Below, piece by piece: positions 1 through 8,194 of a stretch of DNA of 58,290 bases. A program made the position numbers and the translations under genes. Below the pieces are notes generated by a model. The model saw only the letters and a program-made list of their open reading frames with translations, was not told where the DNA came from and made no database searches. This DNA comes from Bacteroidota bacterium (lineage in GTDB: Bacteria; Bacteroidota; Ignavibacteria; Ignavibacteriales; Ignavibacteriaceae), in assembly GCA_022562275.1 (NCBI GenBank), contig JADFPP010000011.1:1-58290 (forward strand), given 5' to 3'. Position 1 is the first letter of the stretch. Each line of letters opens with the position of its first letter.

Positions 1-26
1 CTATCGTTCTCCAGTTTTATTTTTAT

Positions 27-47
27 TCACCTATAAGGTGATTTTTT
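27..47 (+). terminator. possible hairpin terminator at the window edge
   Basis: A 6-bp perfect stem (TCACCT/AGGTGA) with a 3-nt loop is followed by six T residues on the + strand. This fits an intrinsic terminator for a rightward gene ending before the window. The stem is short, and the neighbouring gene is not visible. If that gene runs leftward, the hairpin would instead lie in its leader. Confidence 0.35.
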
Positions 48-324
48 CCTTGTAAAGATAACCTCTATTTTTGTTTTTAAACAGCCCTTTCTGTGATTTT
101 TTGTGCTTCTATATCGGATATGAGATAATTCCTCACCTCTATGAATAATTTAATAATTTGTTGTAATTTCAAGTAGTAAAGAATTAAAGAAAGAGAAACA
201 TTATGTCTGAAGAAAATCATCAATTGCTGTTTATACAAAACCAATAAATAACAATGATATCATTTGGTAAATAAACAGATTTGAAACAAGAACCAAACAA
301 ATAAAAACTAATTAAAGATTAATA
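48..324. other. non-coding leader region before nadK
   Basis: This is AT-rich sequence with no credible open frame. I see no RNA gene and no clear promoter of the TTG-N19-TAnnTTTG type. It presumably holds the nadK promoter. Confidence 0.5.
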
Positions 325-1224
325 ATGCTCATCGGTATAATTGCAAACATAACCAAGGAAAATGTTATTAGTGTTGTCTCCTCCTTCATTAAAGAATTAA
401 AAAGAAACAACCTCGAATACCTTCTTACCAAGTCTTTAGTTGAGGAAAAAGATAAAATTAAAATTGAAACTGATAAAGATTTTTTATGCGATGATAAAGA
501 GATTTATGAAAAATGTGATTTAATCATTTCGATTGGCGGTGACGGGACAATGCTTACAACAGCCTACCAGGCACAATTTTATGAGAAGCCGGTACTTGGT
601 TTAAATATTGGCAAACTTGGTTTTCTTGCAGAGGTCGATATCTCCCAAATAGATAAAATTATAAAAGATATTAAAAATGAAAATTATCAGGTTCAGGAAA
701 GAATGGTAATTACAGGGGAATCTGTTAATTATTCCGTAGAAAAATTATATGCAATTAATGATATTGTGATCGATAAAGGCGGGTGGCCAAAGATGATTGA
801 AATTACTGTTCTGGTGGATGGTGAACATGTTGCAACCTTTTCAGCCGATGGAGTTATAGTGGCAACTCCAATCGGATCAACAGGCTATGCACTTTCAACC
901 GGCGGACCTGTAGTTAGTCCTTCGGCAGGTGCAATTACAATCTGCCCGATTTCGCCTCATAGCTTAACGATGAGACCATTAGTTCTATCGAGCAGCCAGG
1001 AGATTATAATTAAGGCGGATTCACTACACAGCGAAATACGAATAAGCTGCGATGGGCAGCGGGTATATCATATTCCGCCGCCCATTGAAATTAAAATTGT
1101 GAAAAGTGAAAAACCGCTTAAATTAATTCATACTTCTGTTACCACATACTTTCAAACACTCAGAAATAAACTCCTTTGGGGTATTGATGTTAGAAGTAAT
1201 AACTCGGATAATAAAATAAAATGA
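325..1224 (+). CDS. nadK: NAD kinase
   Basis: ATP (or polyphosphate)-dependent NAD+ kinase, the cytosolic source of NADP+. The 299-residue length is normal for the family. The diagnostic GGDGT motif sits at residues 71-75 (SIGGDGTML), in the N-terminal lobe that binds the phosphate donor. The C-terminal half holds the NAD-binding beta-rich domain with the conserved segment DGVIVATPIGSTGYALSTGG. The start ATG has no strong Shine-Dalgarno, which is common in this group. The stop overlaps the start of the following thioredoxin-like gene by 4 nt (ATGA), so the two are probably cotranscribed and translationally coupled. The identification is secure. Confidence 0.95.
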   Translation: MLIGIIANITKENVISVVSSFIKELKRNNLEYLLTKSLVEEKDKIKIETDKDFLCDDKEIYEKCDLIISIGGDGTMLTTAYQAQFYEKPVLGLNIGKLGFLAEVDISQIDKIIKDIKNENYQVQERMVITGESVNYSVEKLYAINDIVIDKGGWPKMIEITVLVDGEHVATFSADGVIVATPIGSTGYALSTGGPVVSPSAGAITICPISPHSLTMRPLVLSSSQEIIIKADSLHSEIRISCDGQRVYHIPPPIEIKIVKSEKPLKLIHTSVTTYFQTLRNKLLWGIDVRSNNSDNKIK

Positions 1225-1751
1225 TCAATAAGTTAAATTTAATTATACTAAGTATTCTGTTTTGTACAAGTATTTTAGCACAGGAATACAACACTGTTAC
1301 TATTGATGAGAAAACAAAAAAACCAATGCTTATCGGTTATACAACATTAGAAGCTTTTAGCGATACAAGTTTTAGCTGGTGGTGGAACTCAGCTTATAAT
1401 ATGTATGAAGTTGATAGTACTGCTACTGAAGAATTAATAGTAAAATTAGAGGATGTTGATATTAAAATTGTAATGGGAACATGGTGCGAAGACAGCAGAA
1501 GGGAAGTCCCGCATTTTTATAAAATATTGGAAGAGATAAACTATCATAAAGAAAAAGTAACGTTGATAAATGTAAACAGAGATAAACAGGGATTAGAAAA
1601 TGAAGTTGAAGGATTGGATATCAACTTTGTACCAACAATAATTTTTATCAGAGCTGGCAAAGAACTTGGTAGAATAGTCGAAATGCCGTATGAAACTTTA
1701 GAGCAAGATATGCTTGAAATTATTTTGGGTCATAGTGAAAACGAAAATTAA
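1221..1751 (+). CDS. exported thioredoxin-like protein
   Basis: A 176-residue protein with a cleavable signal peptide (residues 1-20, hydrophobic, ending LAQ) and a thioredoxin fold from about residue 75. The active-site motif is WCEDS (Cys89 and Ser92) where a classical thioredoxin has WCxxC, so it has one active-site cysteine and is unlikely to be a normal dithiol oxidoreductase. The downstream segment FVPTIIFIRAGKELGRIVE carries the conserved cis-proline region of the fold. It is coupled to nadK by a 4-nt overlap. It may act as a monothiol redox or chaperone-like protein in the periplasm; the substrate is unknown. Confidence 0.75.
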   Translation: MINKLNLIILSILFCTSILAQEYNTVTIDEKTKKPMLIGYTTLEAFSDTSFSWWWNSAYNMYEVDSTATEELIVKLEDVDIKIVMGTWCEDSRREVPHFYKILEEINYHKEKVTLINVNRDKQGLENEVEGLDINFVPTIIFIRAGKELGRIVEMPYETLEQDMLEIILGHSENEN

Positions 1752-1825
1752 ATGCATGTAAATTGTACCAGTTTAACCACGCTGCAAGAGTGAGTATTAA
1801 AGAACTTTGACAAAACCACTTACAG

Positions 1826-2980
1826 TTAACTCTCTACTTCATCGAGCACAAGCACTTCAGTCTTCTTTTTAGGCACACTTTTTTTGGCAGCTTGTGCTTT
1901 TTTCTTCTTTTTACTCCCAAAGCCATCCGGATTATTTTTATCTGCGTAGTTTTTATATGAGTAAACTTCGTTCTTGTAATTTCTGAGAATGATTTTCTCT
2001 TCATCCATATGAAGAACATAATTCGGCAGCAGAGGTATCTTTCCGCCGCCGCCGGGGGCATCAATCACAAAGTGTGGAATAGCCAAGCCGCTTGTGTGTC
2101 CTCGTAATGCTTCAACTATCTTCATTCCTGTTTCAATAGAAGTGCGAAAATGATTTGCGCCTTTTGTTTCATCAGCCATATACATATAATAAGGTCTGAC
2201 TCTTATCTTCAAAAGTTTTTGCATTAACTCTTTTACAACAGCCGGATCATCATTTATATCTTTCATAATTACCATCTGGTTGCCTACGGGAACACCGGCG
2301 TTTGCGAGCATCTCGCATGCTTCTGTACTTTCAGGTGTTACTTCCCATGGATGATTGAAATGCGTGTTCACATAAATAGGATGATACTTTTTAATAACAT
2401 TACAAAGTTTTTGAGTAATTCTTTGAGGAAGGACCACAGGCATTCTGGTACCAAGGCGAATAATTTCTATATGCTTAATTGTTCTTAGCCTTTTCAATAT
2501 TTTCTCAAGCATTGTATCAGTCAGCATAAGAGGATCACCGCCCGAAAGAATAACATCTCTTATTTCAGCATGTTCTTCAAGATAATCGAAAGCGGATTCC
2601 AATCCTTTCATTGATATCTTTTCATAATCGCCAACTTTCCTTTTTCTAGTACAAAACCGGCAATAGATTCCACACTGACTGGTAACAAGAAACAATGCAC
2701 GATCAGGATAGCGATGAGTTATATTCGGAACGGGACTCATAGCATCTTCCATTAGCGGATCGTCTATTGCAGTAAAATCTTCCAGCTCAACTTTATCAGG
2801 AATACACTGAAGCCAAATCGGATCACCAGGATAACGTATTAAACTCAGATAATAAGGATTGATCCGTGCCTGAAAAAACTCATCAAGATCTTCGGCAGTT
2901 TTTCTGTCCATATTAAATTGTTCTACAAGATGATCAACTGTATGAACACTTTCCCTTATCAGTTTTTGCCACAGTTCCAT
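1826..2980 (-). CDS. kamA: lysine 2,3-aminomutase (radical SAM, PLP-dependent)
   Basis: This enzyme interconverts L-lysine and beta-lysine using an Fe4S4 cluster, S-adenosylmethionine and PLP. It is 384 residues long. The cluster motif is CGIYCRFC (Cys103, Cys107, Cys110), SGGDP follows at 146-150, and the PLP lysine is in PGGGGK (Lys314). Asp270 (YYMYMAD) and Asp307 (FVIDAPGG) match the two aspartates that bind the epsilon-amino group in lysine 2,3-aminomutase, which favours lysine over glutamate as substrate. The C-terminus is an unusual lysine/alanine-rich tail of about 30 residues. It is the last gene of a four-gene leftward operon with a GNAT protein (9-nt gap) and two ATP-grasp ligases, and the preceding + strand gene is convergent. 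The family is secure; lysine specificity is inferred from the aspartates. Confidence 0.9.
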   Translation of the reverse strand: MELWQKLIRESVHTVDHLVEQFNMDRKTAEDLDEFFQARINPYYLSLIRYPGDPIWLQCIPDKVELEDFTAIDDPLMEDAMSPVPNITHRYPDRALFLVTSQCGIYCRFCTRKRKVGDYEKISMKGLESAFDYLEEHAEIRDVILSGGDPLMLTDTMLEKILKRLRTIKHIEIIRLGTRMPVVLPQRITQKLCNVIKKYHPIYVNTHFNHPWEVTPESTEACEMLANAGVPVGNQMVIMKDINDDPAVVKELMQKLLKIRVRPYYMYMADETKGANHFRTSIETGMKIVEALRGHTSGLAIPHFVIDAPGGGGKIPLLPNYVLHMDEEKIILRNYKNEVYSYKNYADKNNPDGFGSKKKKKAQAAKKSVPKKKTEVLVLDEVES

Positions 2981-2989
2981 AGCGGCTCC

Positions 2990-3472
2990 TTAGTTTTGCT
3001 TATTGTTAAAGTATTTTCCGAAAATTATTAACCTATCACCCATTGAATAAAAATCATTTATCTCAGATAGAATACTGTAATTATTTCTTAAATAGAAATT
3101 TCTTGTTCCTTCATAACTATCTCTGGATGAAGTTTCTGCCAATAACCATCTTCCTTTATTTTTCATTACAAAATTTTCTGCATGTTCTATTAAAGTTTTA
3201 CCTATACCTTTATTCTCAAAATCAGGATTGGTTACAATCCAGTACAAATCATAAACTGCATCTGTCAGTGGTCTTTTACCTGTGCAATGATAACCAATAA
3301 TTTCACTGCCTTTTTCGTATACAAAAACATTATAATCCGTCTGGTTCGGATCAGAAGCTGCTGCATTAACCAGCTCCATAGCTACATTTACTTCTTCTTC
3401 ACTGAAGTTTTTTATTTTCCTGAGTATCGATTCTATTTCAGGCACATCATCCGGCTTTAACTTGCGTATCAT
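2990..3472 (-). CDS. GNAT-family N-acetyltransferase
   Basis: A 160-residue single GNAT domain. Motif A, which binds acetyl-CoA, is visible as DFENKGIGKTLIEHAENF (about residues 88-105), and the C-terminal strand region is GTRNFYLRNNY. Its start overlaps the upstream ATP-grasp gene by 26 nt, and it ends 9 nt before kamA, so it belongs to the same transcript. In the known pathway for the osmolyte N-epsilon-acetyl-beta-lysine, KamA (AblA) works with a GNAT acetyltransferase (AblB). This protein is shorter than typical AblB, so it may be a functional analogue or may acetylate an ATP-grasp product instead. The substrate is not readable from sequence. Confidence 0.8.
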   Translation of the reverse strand: MIRKLKPDDVPEIESILRKIKNFSEEEVNVAMELVNAAASDPNQTDYNVFVYEKGSEIIGYHCTGKRPLTDAVYDLYWIVTNPDFENKGIGKTLIEHAENFVMKNKGRWLLAETSSRDSYEGTRNFYLRNNYSILSEINDFYSMGDRLIIFGKYFNNKQN

Positions 3473-4511
3473 GTATCAATTTTCTTTTTAATGCAAAATT
3501 GGCAATAGCTAAAAGTAATTCAGAATGATTTACTCCATCTTCTAATGCCGCTCTGGCAAATCCCGAATCAGTTGAAACATCCGGATTCGGATTTACTTCA
3601 ATAACAAAAGGTATGCCATTACTACTTAATCTTATATCTATACGAGCATAGTCCCGGCATTCCAAAGCTTTGAATGCCGACATTGCAACTTTATTTATTT
3701 TATTTAGAGTACGTTTACTAAGATTAGCAGGGCATATGGGTTTAGTGTGATTGTAATAAATGCTGCTTTCTATCCATTTCCCATCGTAAGTAACAATTTT
3801 AGGAAGTTTTGCTGGTAACCCTGTAAAATCAATTTCGGATACCGGAAGAGGTTTACCATCTAATATTGCAACGTTCAATTCTCTGCCTTCGATGTATTCT
3901 TCAAGTATTATTTCCTGTATATAGATTTCTGATAAAAATTTAAAGTGCTTCCTCAATTCCGTAAAAGTATTAACAACCGAAAATTCCGAGACCCCAATAC
4001 TTGCATCTTCAGTTAATAATTTAAGTATGATAGGAAAACTGAGGGAGATATCTTTTTTTGAAAACCTTTCATTTGGTTTTAGTTTTATAAAATTTGGAGT
4101 TTTAATACCAAATGACCTTAATATTTCTTTTGTTCTCGCTTTATCTAAACAGTTGCCTAAAGAAATGGGTCTGCATCCGGTATATTCAAAACCAAGCAGT
4201 TCAAACAATCCGGCAAGGCAATATTCAAACGAAGTTACTCCTTCAACTGATTCGACAAAATTAAATATTACATCAGGTGAAAATGAATTAATTCCGTTAA
4301 TTGTTTTTTGTACATCTCTATCTATTGCTAATGTTTCTACTTGCGTAAAATGTTTCTTCAATGTTCTTTTAACATTATTTAATTCCTTAAGGAAACTCTT
4401 TTCGGAAAGATCATCTTCACTATTATTATCTTTTAGCGGCTTACCATTGTAAACAGAAAAAATACTTACCGGGGCATTGAAACAGATTAATATTTTTGAT
4501 TCGATCTTCAT
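3447..4511 (-). CDS. ATP-grasp ligase, D-alanine-D-alanine-ligase-like (second of pair)
   Basis: A 354-residue ATP-grasp protein. It contains LGNCLDKARTKEIL, typical of the D-Ala-D-Ala ligase superfamily, the glycine-poor loop LTEDASIGVSEFSVV, the EEYIEGRELNVAIL strand, and the metal-binding end RIDIRL...IEVNPNPD. Such enzymes form an amide bond through an acyl-phosphate. The N-terminus (ILICFNAPVSIF) is unlike true Ddl. With a paralogue directly upstream (4-nt overlap) and kamA/GNAT downstream, it is unlikely to be the cell-wall Ddl and more likely joins amino acids or beta-amino acids. Function in the pathway is inferred. Confidence 0.75.
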   Translation of the reverse strand: MKIESKILICFNAPVSIFSVYNGKPLKDNNSEDDLSEKSFLKELNNVKRTLKKHFTQVETLAIDRDVQKTINGINSFSPDVIFNFVESVEGVTSFEYCLAGLFELLGFEYTGCRPISLGNCLDKARTKEILRSFGIKTPNFIKLKPNERFSKKDISLSFPIILKLLTEDASIGVSEFSVVNTFTELRKHFKFLSEIYIQEIILEEYIEGRELNVAILDGKPLPVSEIDFTGLPAKLPKIVTYDGKWIESSIYYNHTKPICPANLSKRTLNKINKVAMSAFKALECRDYARIDIRLSSNGIPFVIEVNPNPDVSTDSGFARAALEDGVNHSELLLAIANFALKRKLIHDTQVKAG

Positions 4512-5563
4512 AATAAATTGTGTCTTTTACAAGCAGCGTACAATACACTTTGTATCATTTGGTTATAGTCAATTCCAGCAACGCGTGCAGCTTTAGGGAA
4601 ACTGGAATTTTCGTTTGGATCGGGCATTATACCCGGCAAAGGATTTATTTCTATAATATTGGGAATGCCATCTTTATCTAACCTTACATCAATACGACTC
4701 CAATCTTTACAGTCCAAAACTTTAAATGTTTGTAAAACTATTTCTTCAATATTTTCTTTCAATTCTTCAACAAGTGATGCCGGGCATTCAAACACGTCAA
4801 AGTCACTTTCTTTAGTATCAAGTATCCATTTTGCCTCGTATGAGTAAAGATGCTCAACATCTTCAGGAAATTTATCATACCTTATTTCTACTAAAGGGAG
4901 AACTTTTGTTTCACTATCATTACCAATTACAGATACAGTAAATTCTCTGCCGGGCAGGTATTCTTCAATTAATGCTGGTTGATCGTACTCATCAATAACC
5001 CGCTTTATTTCTGTAAGAAGTTCATCATTATGTCTTACAAGTGAAGAACTAAAAATTCCCCTGCTAGAGCCTTCCGATTTCGGCTTTACTATTAATGGAA
5101 AGTTAAAAGAATGATTAATGGGAATGTTATAATTATCTACAACGAAAAACTTCGGTGTAGGTATTTTATGATAAGAAAGAATTTCTTTTGTTCTAGATTT
5201 ATCGAGGCAGATACCTAAAGTTAATGCGTCCGATCCGGTAAAAGGTATTTGCAGCATATCCAGCATAGCCGGAATTTGAGATTCACGACTTAAACAATTA
5301 ATTCCTTCGGCAATGTTAAAAACAATATCTGGTTTTGCTTTTTTAAATTTTTCGAAAGCATTTTCATTTGCATTAATCATTATTACATCATGGTAAACTT
5401 CTATTGCTTCCCTTAATGCGTTAATAGTCTCCCATGTATCCCACTCGGCAAAAGTATCTATTGCATATTCTGTTTGTGTAACATTATTAGTTTGAACCGG
5501 AGATAATTCTTTATAAGAAGTATCACTTTCCGGTTTTAAATTGTAAGTAACTACAACATTCAA
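4508..5563 (-). CDS. ATP-grasp ligase, D-alanine-D-alanine-ligase-like (first of pair)
   Basis: A 351-residue paralogue of the following gene and the first gene of the leftward operon. Conserved parts are LGICLDKSRTKEIL, the ATP-binding loop VKPKSEGSSRGI, EEYLPGREFTVSVIG, and RIDVRL...IEINPLPG with the Asp/Glu/Asn metal ligands. The sequence PDIVFNIAEG is also typical of Ddl-like ligases. The loop in this copy is closer to canonical than in its partner, so the two probably use different substrates. A Bacteroidota-type promoter lies about 55 nt upstream. It could be mistaken for cell-wall ddlA; the tandem arrangement with kamA argues for a dedicated small-molecule pathway. Confidence 0.75.
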   Translation of the reverse strand: MNVVVTYNLKPESDTSYKELSPVQTNNVTQTEYAIDTFAEWDTWETINALREAIEVYHDVIMINANENAFEKFKKAKPDIVFNIAEGINCLSRESQIPAMLDMLQIPFTGSDALTLGICLDKSRTKEILSYHKIPTPKFFVVDNYNIPINHSFNFPLIVKPKSEGSSRGIFSSSLVRHNDELLTEIKRVIDEYDQPALIEEYLPGREFTVSVIGNDSETKVLPLVEIRYDKFPEDVEHLYSYEAKWILDTKESDFDVFECPASLVEELKENIEEIVLQTFKVLDCKDWSRIDVRLDKDGIPNIIEINPLPGIMPDPNENSSFPKAARVAGIDYNQMIQSVLYAACKRHNLL

Positions 5564-5618
5564 ACGACGTTTAAAAGTATATAATAAAATATTTTCTCCT
5601 TTAAAATATTTTTTTAAA

Positions 5619-5648
5619 CAAATATAACTATTAATATTTTTAAGTCAA
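5619..5648 (-). promoter_or_regulatory. Bacteroidota-type promoter for the ATP-grasp/kamA operon
   Basis: Read on the minus strand, TTG (5648..5646) is followed by exactly 19 nt and then TATATTTG (5626..5619). This matches the primary sigma-factor consensus of Bacteroidota (TTG, about 19 nt, TAnnTTTG). The predicted transcript would start near 5612 and give a leader of roughly 50 nt. The remaining recG-side spacer (5649..5839) shows nothing else I can support. Confidence 0.6.
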
Positions 5649-5839
5649 CAAGTTTTAAAAGTAGTTTAAAATTATTTTTTAAATAATATTAATCATTTTG
5701 GAAATAAATGTTGTAATAATTTTTTTTATAGAAGGATTATATTCAAGTAATGAAAATATTATTTATTCTTCCTTTGATGATGATATTGATGGAAGCTCCT
5801 GTTTACACGGGCATGCGTGTGATGGATGGATAAAAATGT

Positions 5840-8050
5840 TTAGCCGATCTCAGCATACTTCAGGTTTTCAGAATAATAGTTCGTTAGATTTATTCTTACA
5901 ATATTGTTATCGGGCAATTTTAATCCGGGGTCATTATTTATTAATGTAAACGCAATTTTTTTTGTATTAATTATTAATTCCATGTCTTCAGTTAAATTAA
6001 CAAATTTTAATTCGGGGAAACCACTTTGTTTCGTTCCAAAAATATCTCCCGGGCCTCTTAATTTTAAATCAACCTCCGCAACTTTAAATCCGTCAACATT
6101 CTTGACCAGGGTTTGCAATCTTATAGCGGCTTTATATTTTTCGATTTGTGAAGTTGATAAATAATCTAATTCCAGCTCACCAAAATTTTGTTTTGAAGCA
6201 AGACTGTCATTAGTAACTAAAATACAATATGCCTGCTTGTCACTTCTTCCCACTCTTCCTCTTAGCTGATGTAGTTGTGACAGACCAAATCTGTGGGCAT
6301 CATTAATTAATATAATATTAGCATCAGGAATATCAATACCAACTTCAATTACGGTTGTAGAAACAAGAACATCGAATTTTTTATTTATAAAAAGGAGCAT
6401 CATTTCTTCCTTTTCCCGCCATTTCATTTTTCCATGAATTAGTCCAACCCTTACATTATTTAGATAAGTATTTTTAAGTTTATTGTAATAATCGGTAGCG
6501 GCTTTTAAATCGAGTTTATCAGATACTTCGACAAGCGGATAAACAATAAATGATTGATATCCACTTTTATGTTTATCGAGAATAAATTTATATATATCCG
6601 GCAATTTACTTTCACCTCGTAAAACCGTTATAACCGGCTTTCTATTAATCGGCATTTCATCAATTACAGAAACATCAAGGTCACCGTAAACAGTCATTGA
6701 AATTGTTCTTGGAATAGGTGTTGCTGTCATCACAAGAACATCGGGAGTTTTACCTTTACTTTGAAGTAAGCCGCGTTGCTTAACACCAAAACGATGCTGT
6801 TCATCGATTACAACCAAACCGAGATTGTTAAAAACTACAGTTTCCTCAAAAAGGGCATGAGTCCCAATTATTATATCAACTTTATTAAGTTCGATATTTG
6901 ACAGTTCCTCATTTCTTTCTGATTTTTTTTGCCCTCCAATTATCAAACTAATTTTTATTTTATGTTCTTTATTTATGGAGAAAAGTTTTTTCATTAAGGA
7001 TGAAATAGTTTTAGCATGTTGATCAGCTAGTATTTCTGTTGGTGCCATCAATACAGCCTGGAACCCGTTATCAATAGCTATGAGTGCTGCGATCAGGGAA
7101 ACAATAGTTTTCCCGCTCCCAACATCTCCCTGAAGCAATCTGTTCATTGGATATTTGGAAAGCATATCGTTTTTAATTTCTCCAAGGACTTTTAATTGTG
7201 CATTAGTTAATTTAAATGGAAGAACTTTAAGAAAATCAGAAACCAGACTAGTTTTAATTTTCATCTCATTCCCAATTAGTTTTGTTTGGTAATTATATTT
7301 GCGTAAAGCAACCAGAATCTCCAGGTAAAAGAGTTCTTCAAATTTGAATCTCTGCTTCGCCTCTTCAAATTTTTCCTTACTTTCAGGAAAGTGATAATTT
7401 TTTACAGCATCGCTTAAAACAATTAGATTGTTTTGTTTTACAATTTCTGAGGGAAGAGTTTCTTCTAAATGATCAGCATAGTTTTCTACAGCAAAGCTGA
7501 TTATTCTTCTCAAACTCAAATCGCCGATGAAACCTTTTTTTAATTCCTTTGGTATTCTATAAAACGGAATGATCTTACCGGTGTGTAAAAAGTTATTCGA
7601 TTCTTCTTCTGTTATTCTATCAAAATCCGGATGAACAAATTGTAGATTACCATATTTATTTATTTCGGGTTTGGATGATATTGCAATAATCTCATCTTCT
7701 TTAAATGCAGAATAAAAATATTTTGTTCCATGAAACCAAACGCATTCAAAAAAGCCGGACGAATCACGGAAATGAATTTTCAATAATTCCTTTTTCCTGA
7801 AGTGTATTTTTTCTCTATCAACTACTTTCGCAATTATTGTAACCTCTCCGTCGTAACCGCCCTTTACATAACCATAGGCTTTTGCTGCTGTTAATACAGT
7901 CGATCTATCCAGGTGGCGGGAAGGAAAATAAAAAAGAAGTTCTCGAATTGTATTTATTCCAATTTGTTTAAACGATTCTGCACGTTTCGGTCCTACTGAT
8001 TTAAGATATTGAACAGACTGCAAAAGTATTTTTTGATTTTGGGAATTCAT
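5840..8050 (-). CDS. recG: ATP-dependent DNA helicase RecG
   Basis: Branched-DNA helicase that remodels stalled replication forks and Holliday junctions. The 736 residues include the N-terminal wedge/OB region (VTIIAKVVDREKIHF and following), the helicase core with Walker A LLQGDVGSGKTIV, the DEXH box VVIDEQHRFG, motif III VMTATPIPRTI, and the C-terminal helicase motifs VSTTVIEVGIDIP and HQLRGRVGRS. The length is slightly above the roughly 690 residues of E. coli RecG. It is transcribed leftward and its 3' end lies 276 nt from the ATP-grasp operon. Confidence in identity is very high. Confidence 0.96.
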   Translation of the reverse strand: MNSQNQKILLQSVQYLKSVGPKRAESFKQIGINTIRELLFYFPSRHLDRSTVLTAAKAYGYVKGGYDGEVTIIAKVVDREKIHFRKKELLKIHFRDSSGFFECVWFHGTKYFYSAFKEDEIIAISSKPEINKYGNLQFVHPDFDRITEEESNNFLHTGKIIPFYRIPKELKKGFIGDLSLRRIISFAVENYADHLEETLPSEIVKQNNLIVLSDAVKNYHFPESKEKFEEAKQRFKFEELFYLEILVALRKYNYQTKLIGNEMKIKTSLVSDFLKVLPFKLTNAQLKVLGEIKNDMLSKYPMNRLLQGDVGSGKTIVSLIAALIAIDNGFQAVLMAPTEILADQHAKTISSLMKKLFSINKEHKIKISLIIGGQKKSERNEELSNIELNKVDIIIGTHALFEETVVFNNLGLVVIDEQHRFGVKQRGLLQSKGKTPDVLVMTATPIPRTISMTVYGDLDVSVIDEMPINRKPVITVLRGESKLPDIYKFILDKHKSGYQSFIVYPLVEVSDKLDLKAATDYYNKLKNTYLNNVRVGLIHGKMKWREKEEMMLLFINKKFDVLVSTTVIEVGIDIPDANIILINDAHRFGLSQLHQLRGRVGRSDKQAYCILVTNDSLASKQNFGELELDYLSTSQIEKYKAAIRLQTLVKNVDGFKVAEVDLKLRGPGDIFGTKQSGFPELKFVNLTEDMELIINTKKIAFTLINNDPGLKLPDNNIVRINLTNYYSENLKYAEIG

Positions 8051-8194
8051 TTAATTAAAAATAAACCAAGCTTTAGGTAAACTCAATATTAATAGCACAA
8101 TAATTTTTAAAAATAAAAATGATTAACTTTTATTCGTATTTAATAAGTCTTTAAAAATGAAAATATTTTTTTTTAAGTATAGGTAAAATTAAAA

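Noticed and set aside
3447-5563. Annotating the two ATP-grasp genes as cell-wall ddl
   Set aside because: Two diverged tandem copies in an operon with kamA and a GNAT gene, with atypical N-termini, make a dedicated pathway more likely. Only the superfamily is claimed.
5698-5949. 83-codon + strand frame overlapping the recG 3' end
   Set aside because: It overlaps recG antisense, starts at a non-ATG codon, and the sequence lacks coding character.
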